Positions 27,918 to 36,871 of a stretch of 64,000 nt of DNA are shown here, in pieces. A program made the translations under genes and the position numbers. Within the stretch, counting starts at the first letter, position 1. Each line of letters starts with the position of its first letter. The DNA lies in NCBI RefSeq assembly GCF_001404515.1, contig NZ_CXWE01000006.1:1-64000 (forward strand), given 5' to 3'. Below the pieces are notes generated by a model. The model was not told the DNA's origin. It did not search any database and was given only the letters and a program-made list of their open reading frames with translations. This DNA is from Roseibium album (GTDB lineage Bacteria; Pseudomonadota; Alphaproteobacteria; Rhizobiales; Stappiaceae).

Positions 27918-29248
27918 CGTCCCTCCCGAATGGCATAGAATTCAAGCTGAAGGTCCGGCCAGTTGCCGGAAAATTGCAGCCCGATCGCGGAGTCCTGGCT
28001 GAATTCGCGCCAAAGCGGTGTCGTCTTGTCCAGTCGGAAATAGACCCGATCGGTAAGAGCCCGGATCTGAGCGGGCGGGACCGGCATGTGAATTAGCGGT
28101 ATACCCGGCAGATTTGAATAGACGATCTGGCGCATCTGGCCGAATGGACCGACCTTGAACAGCCGCGGAAATTCGTTCTGGATCTCGGTGAGCGGACGAC
28201 GTGCCGCAACTTCGATGACAAAACTCGCCTGCGAGAAAAGATTGCGGTCGACAATCGTCGACTTGAAGGCATTGGGGGCAAGCTGTTCCAGAGGGAGGCG
28301 GATTGCACGGCGGTCGTAACCGGCAGACAGAAACGCCTGTATATCGGCGAGCACCGGCTTGAAGATGTCATGCAGACGGTCATGATCGTAGACCGGATAG
28401 TTTCGGGCCCGCCGTTCTTCTGTTGCGAATGTGGCCAGTTCACCTGCCAGCTGGATAAATTCCGAATAGACCCTTTCAGGATGCACATAAGCCGATTTGC
28501 GAAGATGCATCAGTTGCGGATGGAGCCGATTGAGCATTTGCAGCGTCAGGTAATCGAAATTCTGTAATCCGCCGCCTGCCGACGTATCGGCTGCATATCG
28601 CGCAAGTTCACTCAGTTTCCTTTCCACCCAGCCAATCACCGAGTCGATCCATCCGGTCACGACGGGATGTACGTGGCAGGCAAGAACCGGCGGCGCAAAC
28701 GTGCCGTCGGTGATCACGATACGGTCCTTGATTTCGGTAATACGGGCGACCGGCAGACAGACATGTCCCGGATGGGGCGTGGCCCGTATCGAATACATCA
28801 GCCGCGGATGTGCGACATCGATTTCCTCTTCCTGCCGAATGGCCGAGGTCGAATCGATAATCGTCTCGCGACCCTGAACGTAGCGCGTCGCCGCATCTTC
28901 CCTGCCGCTGGCCACCTCGACAGCGTTGACGGTCGTCTCCGGGATTCCGAGCCAGACGATCTGGCCGGCTGAATCTTCGGGAACATCAATGGCTGGTGGC
29001 GGCGTTCCGTCGGCTGGAAAGTTGAAAACGGTGCCATCCGGAAAAATACCGCGTCCGTAACGCAGCGCAAATCGACATTGCTGCCCGACATCCTGATCGA
29101 TTTCAATCTCTGAAAAGCCCCAAGGATATGAGGAGGCAAGCCTGATACGTTCATCCAGCAAATGTTCGGCGTACCGGTCGCTCTGCTGCAGATGATGCGG
29201 CCTCAAAAACAGGCCTTCGGTCCATGCAACCTTGCTATACCACGACAT
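27914..29248 (-). CDS. tssK: T6SS baseplate protein TssK (ImpJ)
   Basis: The 444-aa protein starts KVAWTEGLFLRPHHLQQSDR, the TssK signature for its shell-like N-domain, and retains HPGHVCLPVARITEIKDRIV, LHPQLMHLRKSAYVHPERVY and YDRRAIRLPLEQL. TssK is a trimeric adaptor that links the baseplate to TssL and TssM. Length is normal. The gene overlaps tssL by 4 bp. Confidence 0.97.
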   Translation of the reverse strand: MSWYSKVAWTEGLFLRPHHLQQSDRYAEHLLDERIRLASSYPWGFSEIEIDQDVGQQCRFALRYGRGIFPDGTVFNFPADGTPPPAIDVPEDSAGQIVWLGIPETTVNAVEVASGREDAATRYVQGRETIIDSTSAIRQEEEIDVAHPRLMYSIRATPHPGHVCLPVARITEIKDRIVITDGTFAPPVLACHVHPVVTGWIDSVIGWVERKLSELARYAADTSAGGGLQNFDYLTLQMLNRLHPQLMHLRKSAYVHPERVYSEFIQLAGELATFATEERRARNYPVYDHDRLHDIFKPVLADIQAFLSAGYDRRAIRLPLEQLAPNAFKSTIVDRNLFSQASFVIEVAARRPLTEIQNEFPRLFKVGPFGQMRQIVYSNLPGIPLIHMPVPPAQIRALTDRVYFRLDKTTPLWREFSQDSAIGLQFSGNWPDLQLEFYAIREGR

Positions 29249-29325
29249 TCAGGCACTGCTCCCTTAATCTTGCCGGCGTCTGTTCGCCCATGAAACTTCA
29301 AGCCTACTCAATATTTGCCAGCCGT

Positions 29326-31089
29326 TTATTGCTCCGGCTCTTCATTTGAAAATTCTTCGTAACTTTCGGTAAAGTATTGCGTGAAAACGCCGACCAGACC
29401 ATCGTCATAAGCACCTGCCAGCGAACTCCAACGCTCGTTCAGATGCTCCCAGAGCTTTACCTTCTGGTTGCTGAATGTGCTCTTGGCGACCTTTCCCTCT
29501 TCTTCAATTGCCCTTGGCGAAAGCGTTTCATCAAAACGTGCTGCGGCCTTTTGCATTGCCGCATATGTCCAGACATGGTGTTTCTGGATATCCTTGAAGG
29601 CGGCAGACATAGCTTTGGGCAACGGCAGGTAACCAGTGTCCTCGACATTGTGCGCAAGCATCGTCTGAAGCGCCATTTGAGGTGTCGGAGAGAACTTCAG
29701 CGCATTGTTTCCGCTGCGGCTTATTAGTGTGCGGTTTGCATTCCGGGTCATGGCCTTGACCTTGCTGCGTGCCTGAAGCAACCCCATCAGATCGCTTGTA
29801 ATATCCTGCAGGACTGAACCGATCTCCCGGGCGAATTCTTCAGGATCCCGGCCTGCCAGAAGCGTTTCAGGAATGCCCGCACCTTCCGAAAACGCCTTTA
29901 GGAAGTCTGCGCCTGCAATCTCGACCACGTCAGCACCGACCTGTTCGGCCGATTGCCGAGCTTCTTTCACCGGTTGGGCAATTTCTGCAACAGGCGCGCG
30001 CTCCTGCGGTGCGGGTTCCTCCAAAGGAGTGGCTACCTCTTGCACATGCTGTTCGGCTTCTGCTCCTCGAGAAGAATGATCCGACGCGTCCTCTGCCGGA
30101 GTGTCGGGAAACGGAGAACCTTCCGGCTCTGCCGGAAAGACATCTGCAGGTTCTTGTTGCGGCGGTTGAGGAGCAGGCTCAGCGGGCGGCGCGTCCACTG
30201 CAGGTTGTGGGGCTACCGGCTCCTCACCGGCGGCGATGTCCGGCATCTTGAATATGGGCTCGGCTGCACCCTGCTGTGCTGCCCCCGGAGCAGCTCCCGG
30301 AAAAGGGGCGGCCTGAGAAGGTTCGCCTTGCAGAGCAGGTTGCTGCTCAACGGCCGGTGATTGCGGCTGAACGCTCGGCTGTGCCGCAAGATGGTCCAGG
30401 GGATCCGCTTGTGCAGGTCTGGCGGGTGCAGCCTCAGGCCTCTGTGACTGAGGGTCATACAGCGCAGGATCCGCGCTCCCCCATCCATGACCCTGTTGGC
30501 TCCAGACGTCATCAGCCGGGGTTCCAACACCTGGTGCATGAGATGGCGGAGCGTGCCGTCCTTCCATCCCGGCGGATGGAGCGCCACTCCAGGGCCCTCC
30601 TCCACCCGGATCGGGATAAGGTGCCTGTACCGGCGGCTGTGCGGACGGCCATTGCGGCTCGGCTGCTGCTGGTGCGGGCTGTTGTGGTGCCTGCCATTGG
30701 GCCGGTTGAGGCTGGAACCCCTGTTCAGCACCTGACGCAGGCGCACCGCCAAACCCGGCGGCAGCGCTTCCCTCGGCATCAAGCGATACCACGACGATAT
30801 AGTCGCCGATCATCAACCGATCGCCGGACCGAAGCGGGTGCGCCTTGTCCATGCGATTCGGATTGCCGTTGAGAAACGTGCCGTTGGTCGAAACATCGTA
30901 CAGGACAAATTGCCCACCTTCGAAGCGGACTTCACAATGCTTTCCAGAGACTACACGCTGCGGGTCCGGAAGGCTCCAATCAAGATGCTCGTGCCTGCCG
31001 ATATCAAATCCGCGGTCGGAGCAGGTATAGGAAACCTGCCCACCGGTTTCGAGTCGATCCACATTTTCAATCTGGAGCGTTATACGCAT
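29326..31089 (-). CDS. tagH: T6SS FHA-domain protein TagH (ImpI)
   Basis: The 587-aa protein has an N-terminal FHA domain at about residues 25-100 (HLDWSLPDPQRVVSGKHCEV and YDVSTNGTFLNG with the phospho-threonine-binding Arg/Ser/Asn positions). About 280 residues rich in Pro, Ala and Gln follow, and then the TagH C-terminal domain (AGADFLKAFSEGAGIPE to FTQYFTESYEEFSNEE). FHA proteins of this family bind phosphorylated TssL after PpkA acts, which triggers assembly. It is translated 23 bp after the DUF6931-like gene. Confidence 0.93.
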   Translation of the reverse strand: MRITLQIENVDRLETGGQVSYTCSDRGFDIGRHEHLDWSLPDPQRVVSGKHCEVRFEGGQFVLYDVSTNGTFLNGNPNRMDKAHPLRSGDRLMIGDYIVVVSLDAEGSAAAGFGGAPASGAEQGFQPQPAQWQAPQQPAPAAAEPQWPSAQPPVQAPYPDPGGGGPWSGAPSAGMEGRHAPPSHAPGVGTPADDVWSQQGHGWGSADPALYDPQSQRPEAAPARPAQADPLDHLAAQPSVQPQSPAVEQQPALQGEPSQAAPFPGAAPGAAQQGAAEPIFKMPDIAAGEEPVAPQPAVDAPPAEPAPQPPQQEPADVFPAEPEGSPFPDTPAEDASDHSSRGAEAEQHVQEVATPLEEPAPQERAPVAEIAQPVKEARQSAEQVGADVVEIAGADFLKAFSEGAGIPETLLAGRDPEEFAREIGSVLQDITSDLMGLLQARSKVKAMTRNANRTLISRSGNNALKFSPTPQMALQTMLAHNVEDTGYLPLPKAMSAAFKDIQKHHVWTYAAMQKAAARFDETLSPRAIEEEGKVAKSTFSNQKVKLWEHLNERWSSLAGAYDDGLVGVFTQYFTESYEEFSNEEPEQ

Positions 31090-31112
31090 TCCAGCATGTC
31101 TCCCGCTCGCTC

Positions 31113-31703
31113 TCAGGCGATTGCCTGTTTCTTGAGGTTGATAACGGGCATTACCCCACCTTCAGCGAATGACAGGCCAGAGGAAAGGCAAGACTTCAGA
31201 CCCTCTTCGCGCTCGCCCGGTCCCAGATTGCCAATTACGATTTGCAGCGCGGCGTTCAAAGCCGTCGCAGTCAGACCCGGTGGAACATCGACACGAAAGT
31301 CCGGGTTGGGGGACAATGACCCGCCGGACCAGTTCACTGCGCGCCCGATCCACAGAGATCCACTGTCGCCACGAGCGTCTTCCGTCATTGCGACAACGGC
31401 AAGACGCGCCTCTTCATCTCCCTCGCGGACCCAATTCTCGCACAGCTTGAGAACTTCGCGGTCATGGTCGCTTTTCTCACGGTCGAGACCTTCAACACAC
31501 TTTATTCCCCACCAGACCGCCTCCGGTTTCGGCAAGATGTGTGCGAAATAGGTGATTGCCAAAAACGGATCCTCACCTTCCAGAATCTCAAGCGTGTAGT
31601 CCTGTGGCGAGACATCACCCTCGGGAGAGCTGACCTTCTCATGCAACTCAGGAAATGTCTCAAAAACCTGCTTCGCCATTGTAAAACGGATACGAGATCC
31701 CAT
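31113..31703 (-). CDS. T6SS-associated hypothetical protein (DUF6931-like)
   Basis: The 196-aa protein has the features of small T6SS-locus proteins near FHA genes: ITYFAHILPKPEAVWWGIKC with EAVWW, followed by Arg/Glu helices and SLSPNPDFRVDVPPGLTATA, then LNAALQIVIGNLGPGER. I assign it tentatively to DUF6931. There is no signal peptide or membrane helix. It sits between vgrG and tagH on the same strand. Its function is unknown. Confidence 0.6.
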   Translation of the reverse strand: MGSRIRFTMAKQVFETFPELHEKVSSPEGDVSPQDYTLEILEGEDPFLAITYFAHILPKPEAVWWGIKCVEGLDREKSDHDREVLKLCENWVREGDEEARLAVVAMTEDARGDSGSLWIGRAVNWSGGSLSPNPDFRVDVPPGLTATALNAALQIVIGNLGPGEREEGLKSCLSSGLSFAEGGVMPVINLKKQAIA

Positions 31704-31749
31704 TCAAATTACTCCATCAGCAGTCCGTCATGCTCACAGCGCCAACACA

Positions 31750-33576
31750 TCAGTTTATCAGAACGACGCCGCCCTTCACGATATGCGTTGCGGTTCCGTC
31801 AACAATTGTCAGGGCTCCCTTGGCATTCAAGGTCGCGTCCGCTTGAATCTGGATTACGGGTGATTTTATCTGAATCATCGCAGGCGTCATAGTGATCTTG
31901 CTCGCGCCGCATTTGAATTCGATCATCGCACCTGCCTTGACTTTCCAGGTCGCGCCAATGTCTTCGGTCACGTTAATGCCGACTTCTTCAGTGCGGTTCA
32001 TGTCGATCTTGGTGGTCCGATCATTCTTCACGTGAAGATCGTCATTGTTCTCAACGACGGTTTCCATGTCCTTTTGTGCGTGTACACCAATTTTTTCCTG
32101 GCCCTTGGAATCATCCATGACCATCTCGTTGTAGCCACCGCCGCCAATTGTTGAATCTGTCTTGATACCGGACTTGTTCTTCTCGCCGGGCAAGGAATAG
32201 GGTGGCATGTTGTCCGCGTTGTATACGGTTCCGATAACGATCGGCTGGTCTGGATCCCCCTCCAGGAACTGAATGATCACCTCCTGGCCAACGCGCGGAG
32301 TGTAAACACCGCCCCAGTTTTGTCCGGACAGGACCTGCGCAACGCGCACACGGCGCGACTGTGTCTTGTCCCGATCCCAGTGAAATTCGACCATGATCTG
32401 ACCGTATTCGTCGACGTCGATTTCTCCCTGCCCCACGACCTTGGCCGTCTGCGGACCGGGAATACGCGGCTTCGAAGTATGCGCCGGCGTTCTGAATGGA
32501 ATGTCTGTCGACAGGACGTCGTAGGCACCGGTGTAGGCCTCTTCCTGAGGCCCGCTCTCGCCAGACCGGTAGCTTTCGGTGATAATCTGGTGGCTCGCCC
32601 GGACAACAAGGTATTCCTTGTTCTGCGGGCCATGCGGGTGCTCTTTCAGTGTGAACAGGCCACCTGCATAAAGACGCACGACCTCGCCTGCGCATTCGAT
32701 GCGCTTGTCCGCTGCCTGCTCTGCTTCAAGGCGAATGTTGGAGTATTTCGTCCCCTTGTCCTTTTCGGTATATCGGCCGGGATAGTCATAGCTTTCCAGC
32801 GCACCGGCCCGATAGGAGGAGCCTGCGTCTTTTTCAGCCTCAAGCGAAGCACTTGGTTTTTCAAAATCGTAATCATTGATCGCAAATTTTCCGGTCCTGA
32901 AATTCCGGCCCGGTATCCAGTCATAGATGTGTTCTTCGTCGCGCTGACTGTCCCCCCCGAGTGGAATGAACGGGATATTGGGATCGCCTTCAATTTGGCT
33001 GTAGGACGACTTGGAATCGGCAAGAATCATGGTGTGTTTGCCGTCGGAGTGTTCGAAACAATACGAAATACCGAACTCTTCCATCAGCCGGCAGCAGAAG
33101 TCGTAATCCGACTCGCGATACTGAACGCAATAATGGATCGGATCGTATGATTCGGTGAGCTTGTCTTCGAAATCAGCAAAGTCGTGCTCGCCCAGAACCT
33201 CGGCCAGGATGTCCTGGACGGACATGTCCTTGAAAATCCGGCAATTGGCGTTTTTGGTCAACAACCAGAACCAGGGGCGCAGGAGCAGTTTATAACGGTA
33301 ATATCCGCCTTGATGCCCTGCCCACCTGGCATCCGTCAAAAGTCCGTCGAAGTAACGGGTATCACCATTGTTCGTTTTGACCTTTACAGTCATGTGAGTC
33401 GCAATGGCGCGATCAAAATCCAGATCTTCCTGCTGACTTACGACTTCAAGACGAATCTCGAATTCTTCGCTCAATCCCTCATCGCACTCTACGGTGACTA
33501 AGGAGAGCTCATCTTCGCCAAAGACCGTTTTGAGTTCGGCCATGCGATCGGTTTGTCTGAGTTGTCCAGTGGCCAC
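31750..33576 (-). CDS. vgrG: T6SS spike protein VgrG (TssI)
   Basis: The 608-aa protein starts at a GTG preceded by a good GAGGAGACC site. It has the gp27-like part (LLLRPWFWLLTKNANCRIFK, YCVQYRESDYDFCCRLMEEF) and the gp5 OB-fold (VEFHWDRDKTQSRRVRVAQV, NWGGVYTPRVGQEVIIQFLE). The C-terminal beta-helix repeats end KGGVVLIN. There is no extra C-terminal effector domain, so effectors must bind as cargo. No PAAR gene is present in the window. The gene is the first of the minus-strand T6SS operon. Confidence 0.97.
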   Translation of the reverse strand: MATGQLRQTDRMAELKTVFGEDELSLVTVECDEGLSEEFEIRLEVVSQQEDLDFDRAIATHMTVKVKTNNGDTRYFDGLLTDARWAGHQGGYYRYKLLLRPWFWLLTKNANCRIFKDMSVQDILAEVLGEHDFADFEDKLTESYDPIHYCVQYRESDYDFCCRLMEEFGISYCFEHSDGKHTMILADSKSSYSQIEGDPNIPFIPLGGDSQRDEEHIYDWIPGRNFRTGKFAINDYDFEKPSASLEAEKDAGSSYRAGALESYDYPGRYTEKDKGTKYSNIRLEAEQAADKRIECAGEVVRLYAGGLFTLKEHPHGPQNKEYLVVRASHQIITESYRSGESGPQEEAYTGAYDVLSTDIPFRTPAHTSKPRIPGPQTAKVVGQGEIDVDEYGQIMVEFHWDRDKTQSRRVRVAQVLSGQNWGGVYTPRVGQEVIIQFLEGDPDQPIVIGTVYNADNMPPYSLPGEKNKSGIKTDSTIGGGGYNEMVMDDSKGQEKIGVHAQKDMETVVENNDDLHVKNDRTTKIDMNRTEEVGINVTEDIGATWKVKAGAMIEFKCGASKITMTPAMIQIKSPVIQIQADATLNAKGALTIVDGTATHIVKGGVVLIN

Positions 33577-33964
33577 GGAGGTCTCCTCGGAAATACTTCG
33601 GTTACAAACAACTGCCGTTTGCAGTCGTCTGACAATTTCCTATGGCGTTTCCGACAAAATTGATGTGCTCGGGAACACAATTATTGCAAATAGTTTAAAC
33701 GCCATCGTCGGAAATTACCAAGCGTTGATTGATAACTTACCCAGCTGATTCTTAAATTGAAAACAGATCACATTAGACTCTTGCCCGCCTCACAAAAAAC
33801 TCACGCCTGCCTCCTCTTGATAAATCACCGCAATTCGACATACTGATATCAAACCGTACTTTAGTGACTTTCGCCACATTAATATTTTCAAAATCTGGCA
33901 CGATGTATATCGAAACTTAAATGCGACATTGTTCGCACGCACTCCAAAAGGGAGGATTGAAATC
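33577..33964. promoter_or_regulatory. Divergent intergenic region between vgrG and the ompA-like gene
   Basis: About 390 bp, AT-rich compared with its neighbours, with no ORF that looks coding. It must carry the promoters for both halves of the T6SS cluster. I see no clear enhancer-type or palindromic site. Confidence 0.45.
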
Positions 33965-34684
33965 GTGACCTATCACCGCCTTGTTTCCGGTCCCGCAAAT
34001 TACCGTAAAGAGTTTGCCGGTTCCCGGATGAAGACAGTACTGTGCGCAGCCGCCTTTTCGCTCGTATTCGCCGGATCGAATTTCGGAATTGGAACCGCAT
34101 CGGCTCAAGATGCGACCTACTCCGCCGAGGAAGTGAGCCAACATTTCAAACAGTTGAAGACACGTTCGCTCAAACCGACTGGACAGACGCGTGCGCTGTG
34201 TATCGGGACAAGGGATGAGTGCAATCCGAATGGTGCCAAACAAGAAGGTGGCCAGGTCGCCGTAACCTCACAGGATCCAGATGCCAACGCCGGTGACAAC
34301 CAGACAGCGGAAACACTCGTGGTGGATCCTGATACCAAGGCAATCGACGAAGGTTTCAATCTACTCGTCTCGTTTGAATACGCGTCGGCGCGCCTGAGCA
34401 CTGAGGCGAAGGTGAACCTGCGGGAATTTGCCAAGGGGATTGCTGATCCGGAACTCGCAAGTGCCGTCTTTGTCATCGAAGGCCATACTGACGGGATCGG
34501 TTCGCTGAACTACAACCAGCGCCTTTCGGAGGACCGCGCACAAGCCGTATCCGAATTCCTGGTCTCCCTCGGTGTCGGCAGAGACCGCCTGAAAACCGTC
34601 GGCTATGGCAAAACTCGACCGGCTGTCGCCGACATCAATGACCCGTCAAACAGAAGGGTCGAAAGCAAACTCGTTTTTGAATAA
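33965..34684 (+). CDS. Exported OmpA-family protein
   Basis: The GTG at 33965 has GGGAGG nine bases upstream and is preferred; an ATG at 34028 would also leave a full signal peptide (MKTVLCAAAFSLVFAGSNFG). The mature protein has a linker and an OmpA C-terminal domain at the end (SAVFVIEGHTDGIGSLNYNQ, LSEDRAQAVSEFL, NRRVESKLVFE) that binds peptidoglycan. It is the first gene of the plus-strand T6SS unit. It could help replace the missing TssJ as an outer-layer anchor, but this is inference. Confidence 0.85.
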   Translation: MTYHRLVSGPANYRKEFAGSRMKTVLCAAAFSLVFAGSNFGIGTASAQDATYSAEEVSQHFKQLKTRSLKPTGQTRALCIGTRDECNPNGAKQEGGQVAVTSQDPDANAGDNQTAETLVVDPDTKAIDEGFNLLVSFEYASARLSTEAKVNLREFAKGIADPELASAVFVIEGHTDGIGSLNYNQRLSEDRAQAVSEFLVSLGVGRDRLKTVGYGKTRPAVADINDPSNRRVESKLVFE

Positions 34685-34699
34685 TTTTTTTCAGACGAC

Positions 34700-34728
34700 G
34701 TCCCTGCCGGAAGCGTATCGGCAGGGAC
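34700..34728 (+). terminator. Intercistronic hairpin before tssA
   Basis: GTCCCTGCCG and CGGCAGGGAC form a perfect 10-bp stem around nine bases. No T-run follows, so it is more likely a partial terminator or an mRNA stability element than a full terminator. Confidence 0.45.
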
Positions 34729-34753
34729 ATGGGAATTGGGGCAGGAAACTCAG

Positions 34754-36037
34754 ATGAATTTCGATCCGGAGACATTTGGCAGCGAACTTTCGCCCGGTGC
34801 CGGGTGCGGCCCTGACCTTTATGATACGGAGCCGGCATTCGCAGCCCTGATGGATGCATGCGAGGAAATGCTGCCCGAACGCTTTGGCGACTTCGATCGC
34901 TCGGAAATAGAATTCTCTGACATTTTCAAGCAAATGGAAGGGTTCCTGAAGCAGTCGAGGGACCTCCGCCTGCTGGCAATGCTCGCGCAATTCGCCCTCC
35001 TGAACGGGCAGTTGCACCTGTTTGCAAATGTGATCAGAATTATTCGCAAACTCCTGGAAGATCACTGGGACCAGGTTCATCCTCAGGATGCCGATTTCGG
35101 ACACATGGAGCGCGTCGGAGCACTCGAAGCGCTCAACAATCGACCAACAGTAACCCTTCCGCTCGAAGCCGCCCCTCTTCTCAAGACACGACGCAGCGGT
35201 CCCATCAGCTATCGCGCGATCAAGATCGCCAACGGGGACACAACACCCCGTCCCGATGAACACACAATTTCGCTCGGAGCCATTGAAGCCGCCCTGACAT
35301 CAGGCGAGCTGGAACAGGATGTCATCGAGGACGTGCTGCGGGATCTCGCAGAACTGCCTGACGAGTTGCGGGCAATCGCTGAAGTCAGTTCGGCGAAACT
35401 GACCGAAGCCGAGGCCAAAGCGTCGCCGCCGAACTACGAACCATTGATGACGCTGCTGCAGGAGATGAGCGCAGAGCTCAATCTTCGTCTCGGCCGGATG
35501 TCACCGGATGATGCCGAAGCGGCAACGTCTGAAGGCGACGAGGAAGACGCGACCGGCACCGGGGCTTCCGCGACTTCCAACCTGGAAATCAAAAACGCCG
35601 CACAGGCCAAACTGATACTGGATTCGGTTGAAGATTATTTCTCCTCCCGTGAACCGTCGCACCCGGCCTTGTTTCTGGTGCGAGAATCGCGAGGACTTGT
35701 TGGCAAGTCCTATCTGGACGCCCTGAAAATTCTGATGCCCCGGAGATTCGACGAAGTCGCACTCTTGCTCGGTGCAAGCGGGCTTCAACTTTCAAACGAC
35801 AGGCTTATTGAGCTCAACGAGGGCGAAGAAAGCGAACTTGGAAGCATCGACGACTTTTCTGTTCTGGTTATTGAGAATCGTGCGGATGCGATTAAGGGCA
35901 TTGCTGCCGTCAAGGGATATTTTTCTGCCAACGAGCCGACAAGCCCCATCCCGATGCTGTTGGAAGAGGCACAAAACATGAGCTCCGGGTCCTTCACCGG
36001 CCTCCTCAACCTCTTTCTCCGTCCGGAAGACGAGTGA
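34754..36037 (+). CDS. tssA: T6SS protein TssA (ImpA N-terminal domain)
   Basis: The ATG at 34754 has GGCAGGA eight bases upstream; the TTG six codons earlier is unlikely. The protein is about 427 aa. Its N-terminus matches ImpA_N: MLPERFGDFDRSEIEFSDIF, LAMLAQFALLNGQLHLFANV and LLEDHWDQVHPQDADFGHME. The C-terminal third has two short repeated segments (FSSREPSHPALFLVRESRGL and FSANEPTSPIPMLLEEAQNM). TssA primes the baseplate and may cap the growing tail. Both C-terminal repeats contain a proline-rich turn and helix. Confidence 0.93.
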   Translation: MNFDPETFGSELSPGAGCGPDLYDTEPAFAALMDACEEMLPERFGDFDRSEIEFSDIFKQMEGFLKQSRDLRLLAMLAQFALLNGQLHLFANVIRIIRKLLEDHWDQVHPQDADFGHMERVGALEALNNRPTVTLPLEAAPLLKTRRSGPISYRAIKIANGDTTPRPDEHTISLGAIEAALTSGELEQDVIEDVLRDLAELPDELRAIAEVSSAKLTEAEAKASPPNYEPLMTLLQEMSAELNLRLGRMSPDDAEAATSEGDEEDATGTGASATSNLEIKNAAQAKLILDSVEDYFSSREPSHPALFLVRESRGLVGKSYLDALKILMPRRFDEVALLLGASGLQLSNDRLIELNEGEESELGSIDDFSVLVIENRADAIKGIAAVKGYFSANEPTSPIPMLLEEAQNMSSGSFTGLLNLFLRPEDE

Positions 36038-36316
36038 GACTGGAACCATCATGGCCACGAGCAACACCTTTGTTTCCCTAGAGTTCTCATACTTGTCCTT
36101 GACACAGGCGGCTAACGGGTCCTCAATATTTGAGGAAAATTTGTAAAGCGACATTGATGTGACTGTGATCACTTCCAAAACCAGGAATTCGAAGTAAATA
36201 TAGTTTCAACAACGCGGCGCAACTCAAATAAAGACACAGTATTTTATGCGCCATGTACGAGTACTTGATTGAATTGAACATTTTTTTCTGAGGTCAAAAT
36301 ACGAAAGGCAAGTACA

Positions 36317-36871
36317 ATGGCATCAGGTAGCGGGCAAAGCTTTATCAAGCGAAATAGGCCACCCAGAGTACACATTTTCTACGAGGATCCATTTGACGCA
36401 GAACAAAAGGTCGAGTTGCCATTCGTGATGGGCGTCATGGCCGATCTGTCAGGTGACAGTCCGGGAGTTGAAAAGGCAGATGTCGACGAGCGCAAGTTTC
36501 TCGATATCGATATGGACAATTTTTCCAAGCGCATGGAAGCGATCGAGCCCGGCACGTCCTTCACTGTGGAGGATAAACTTTCGGGCGATGAGAACACAAA
36601 ACTTGGCGTTCAGCTGCGTTTCAAGAGCATGGATGACTTCACACCCGGAAAGGTTGCCGAGCAGGTACCGGCATTGAAGAAACTTCTTGATGCACGCAAC
36701 AGCCTGGCAACTCTGCGCACGATGATGGACGGCAGGGTGCAGGCGATCAGTCAACTTGAAGAGCTGACACGTGATCCCGCACTGATGCAGGCACTCGCCA
36801 AGAAAATTGAAGCCGACAGTGCCTCGTCGTCGAATGACGGCGCAGCGGAAGGCGATGAAGAGGAGGCATAA
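36317..36871 (+). CDS. tssB: T6SS contractile sheath protein TssB (VipA/ImpB)
   Basis: The 184-aa protein shows the TssB pattern: GQSFIKRNRPPRVHIFYEDP, ELPFVMGVMADLSGD and KSMDDFTPGKVAEQVPALKK, then LLDARNSLATLRTMMDG. It forms the sheath with TssC. Its stop codon is directly followed by the tssC ATG, and the tssC ribosome-binding site lies inside tssB. An AAAGG sequence precedes its own start. A 279-bp upstream gap is likely to hold a second promoter. Confidence 0.97.
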   Translation: MASGSGQSFIKRNRPPRVHIFYEDPFDAEQKVELPFVMGVMADLSGDSPGVEKADVDERKFLDIDMDNFSKRMEAIEPGTSFTVEDKLSGDENTKLGVQLRFKSMDDFTPGKVAEQVPALKKLLDARNSLATLRTMMDGRVQAISQLEELTRDPALMQALAKKIEADSASSSNDGAAEGDEEEA

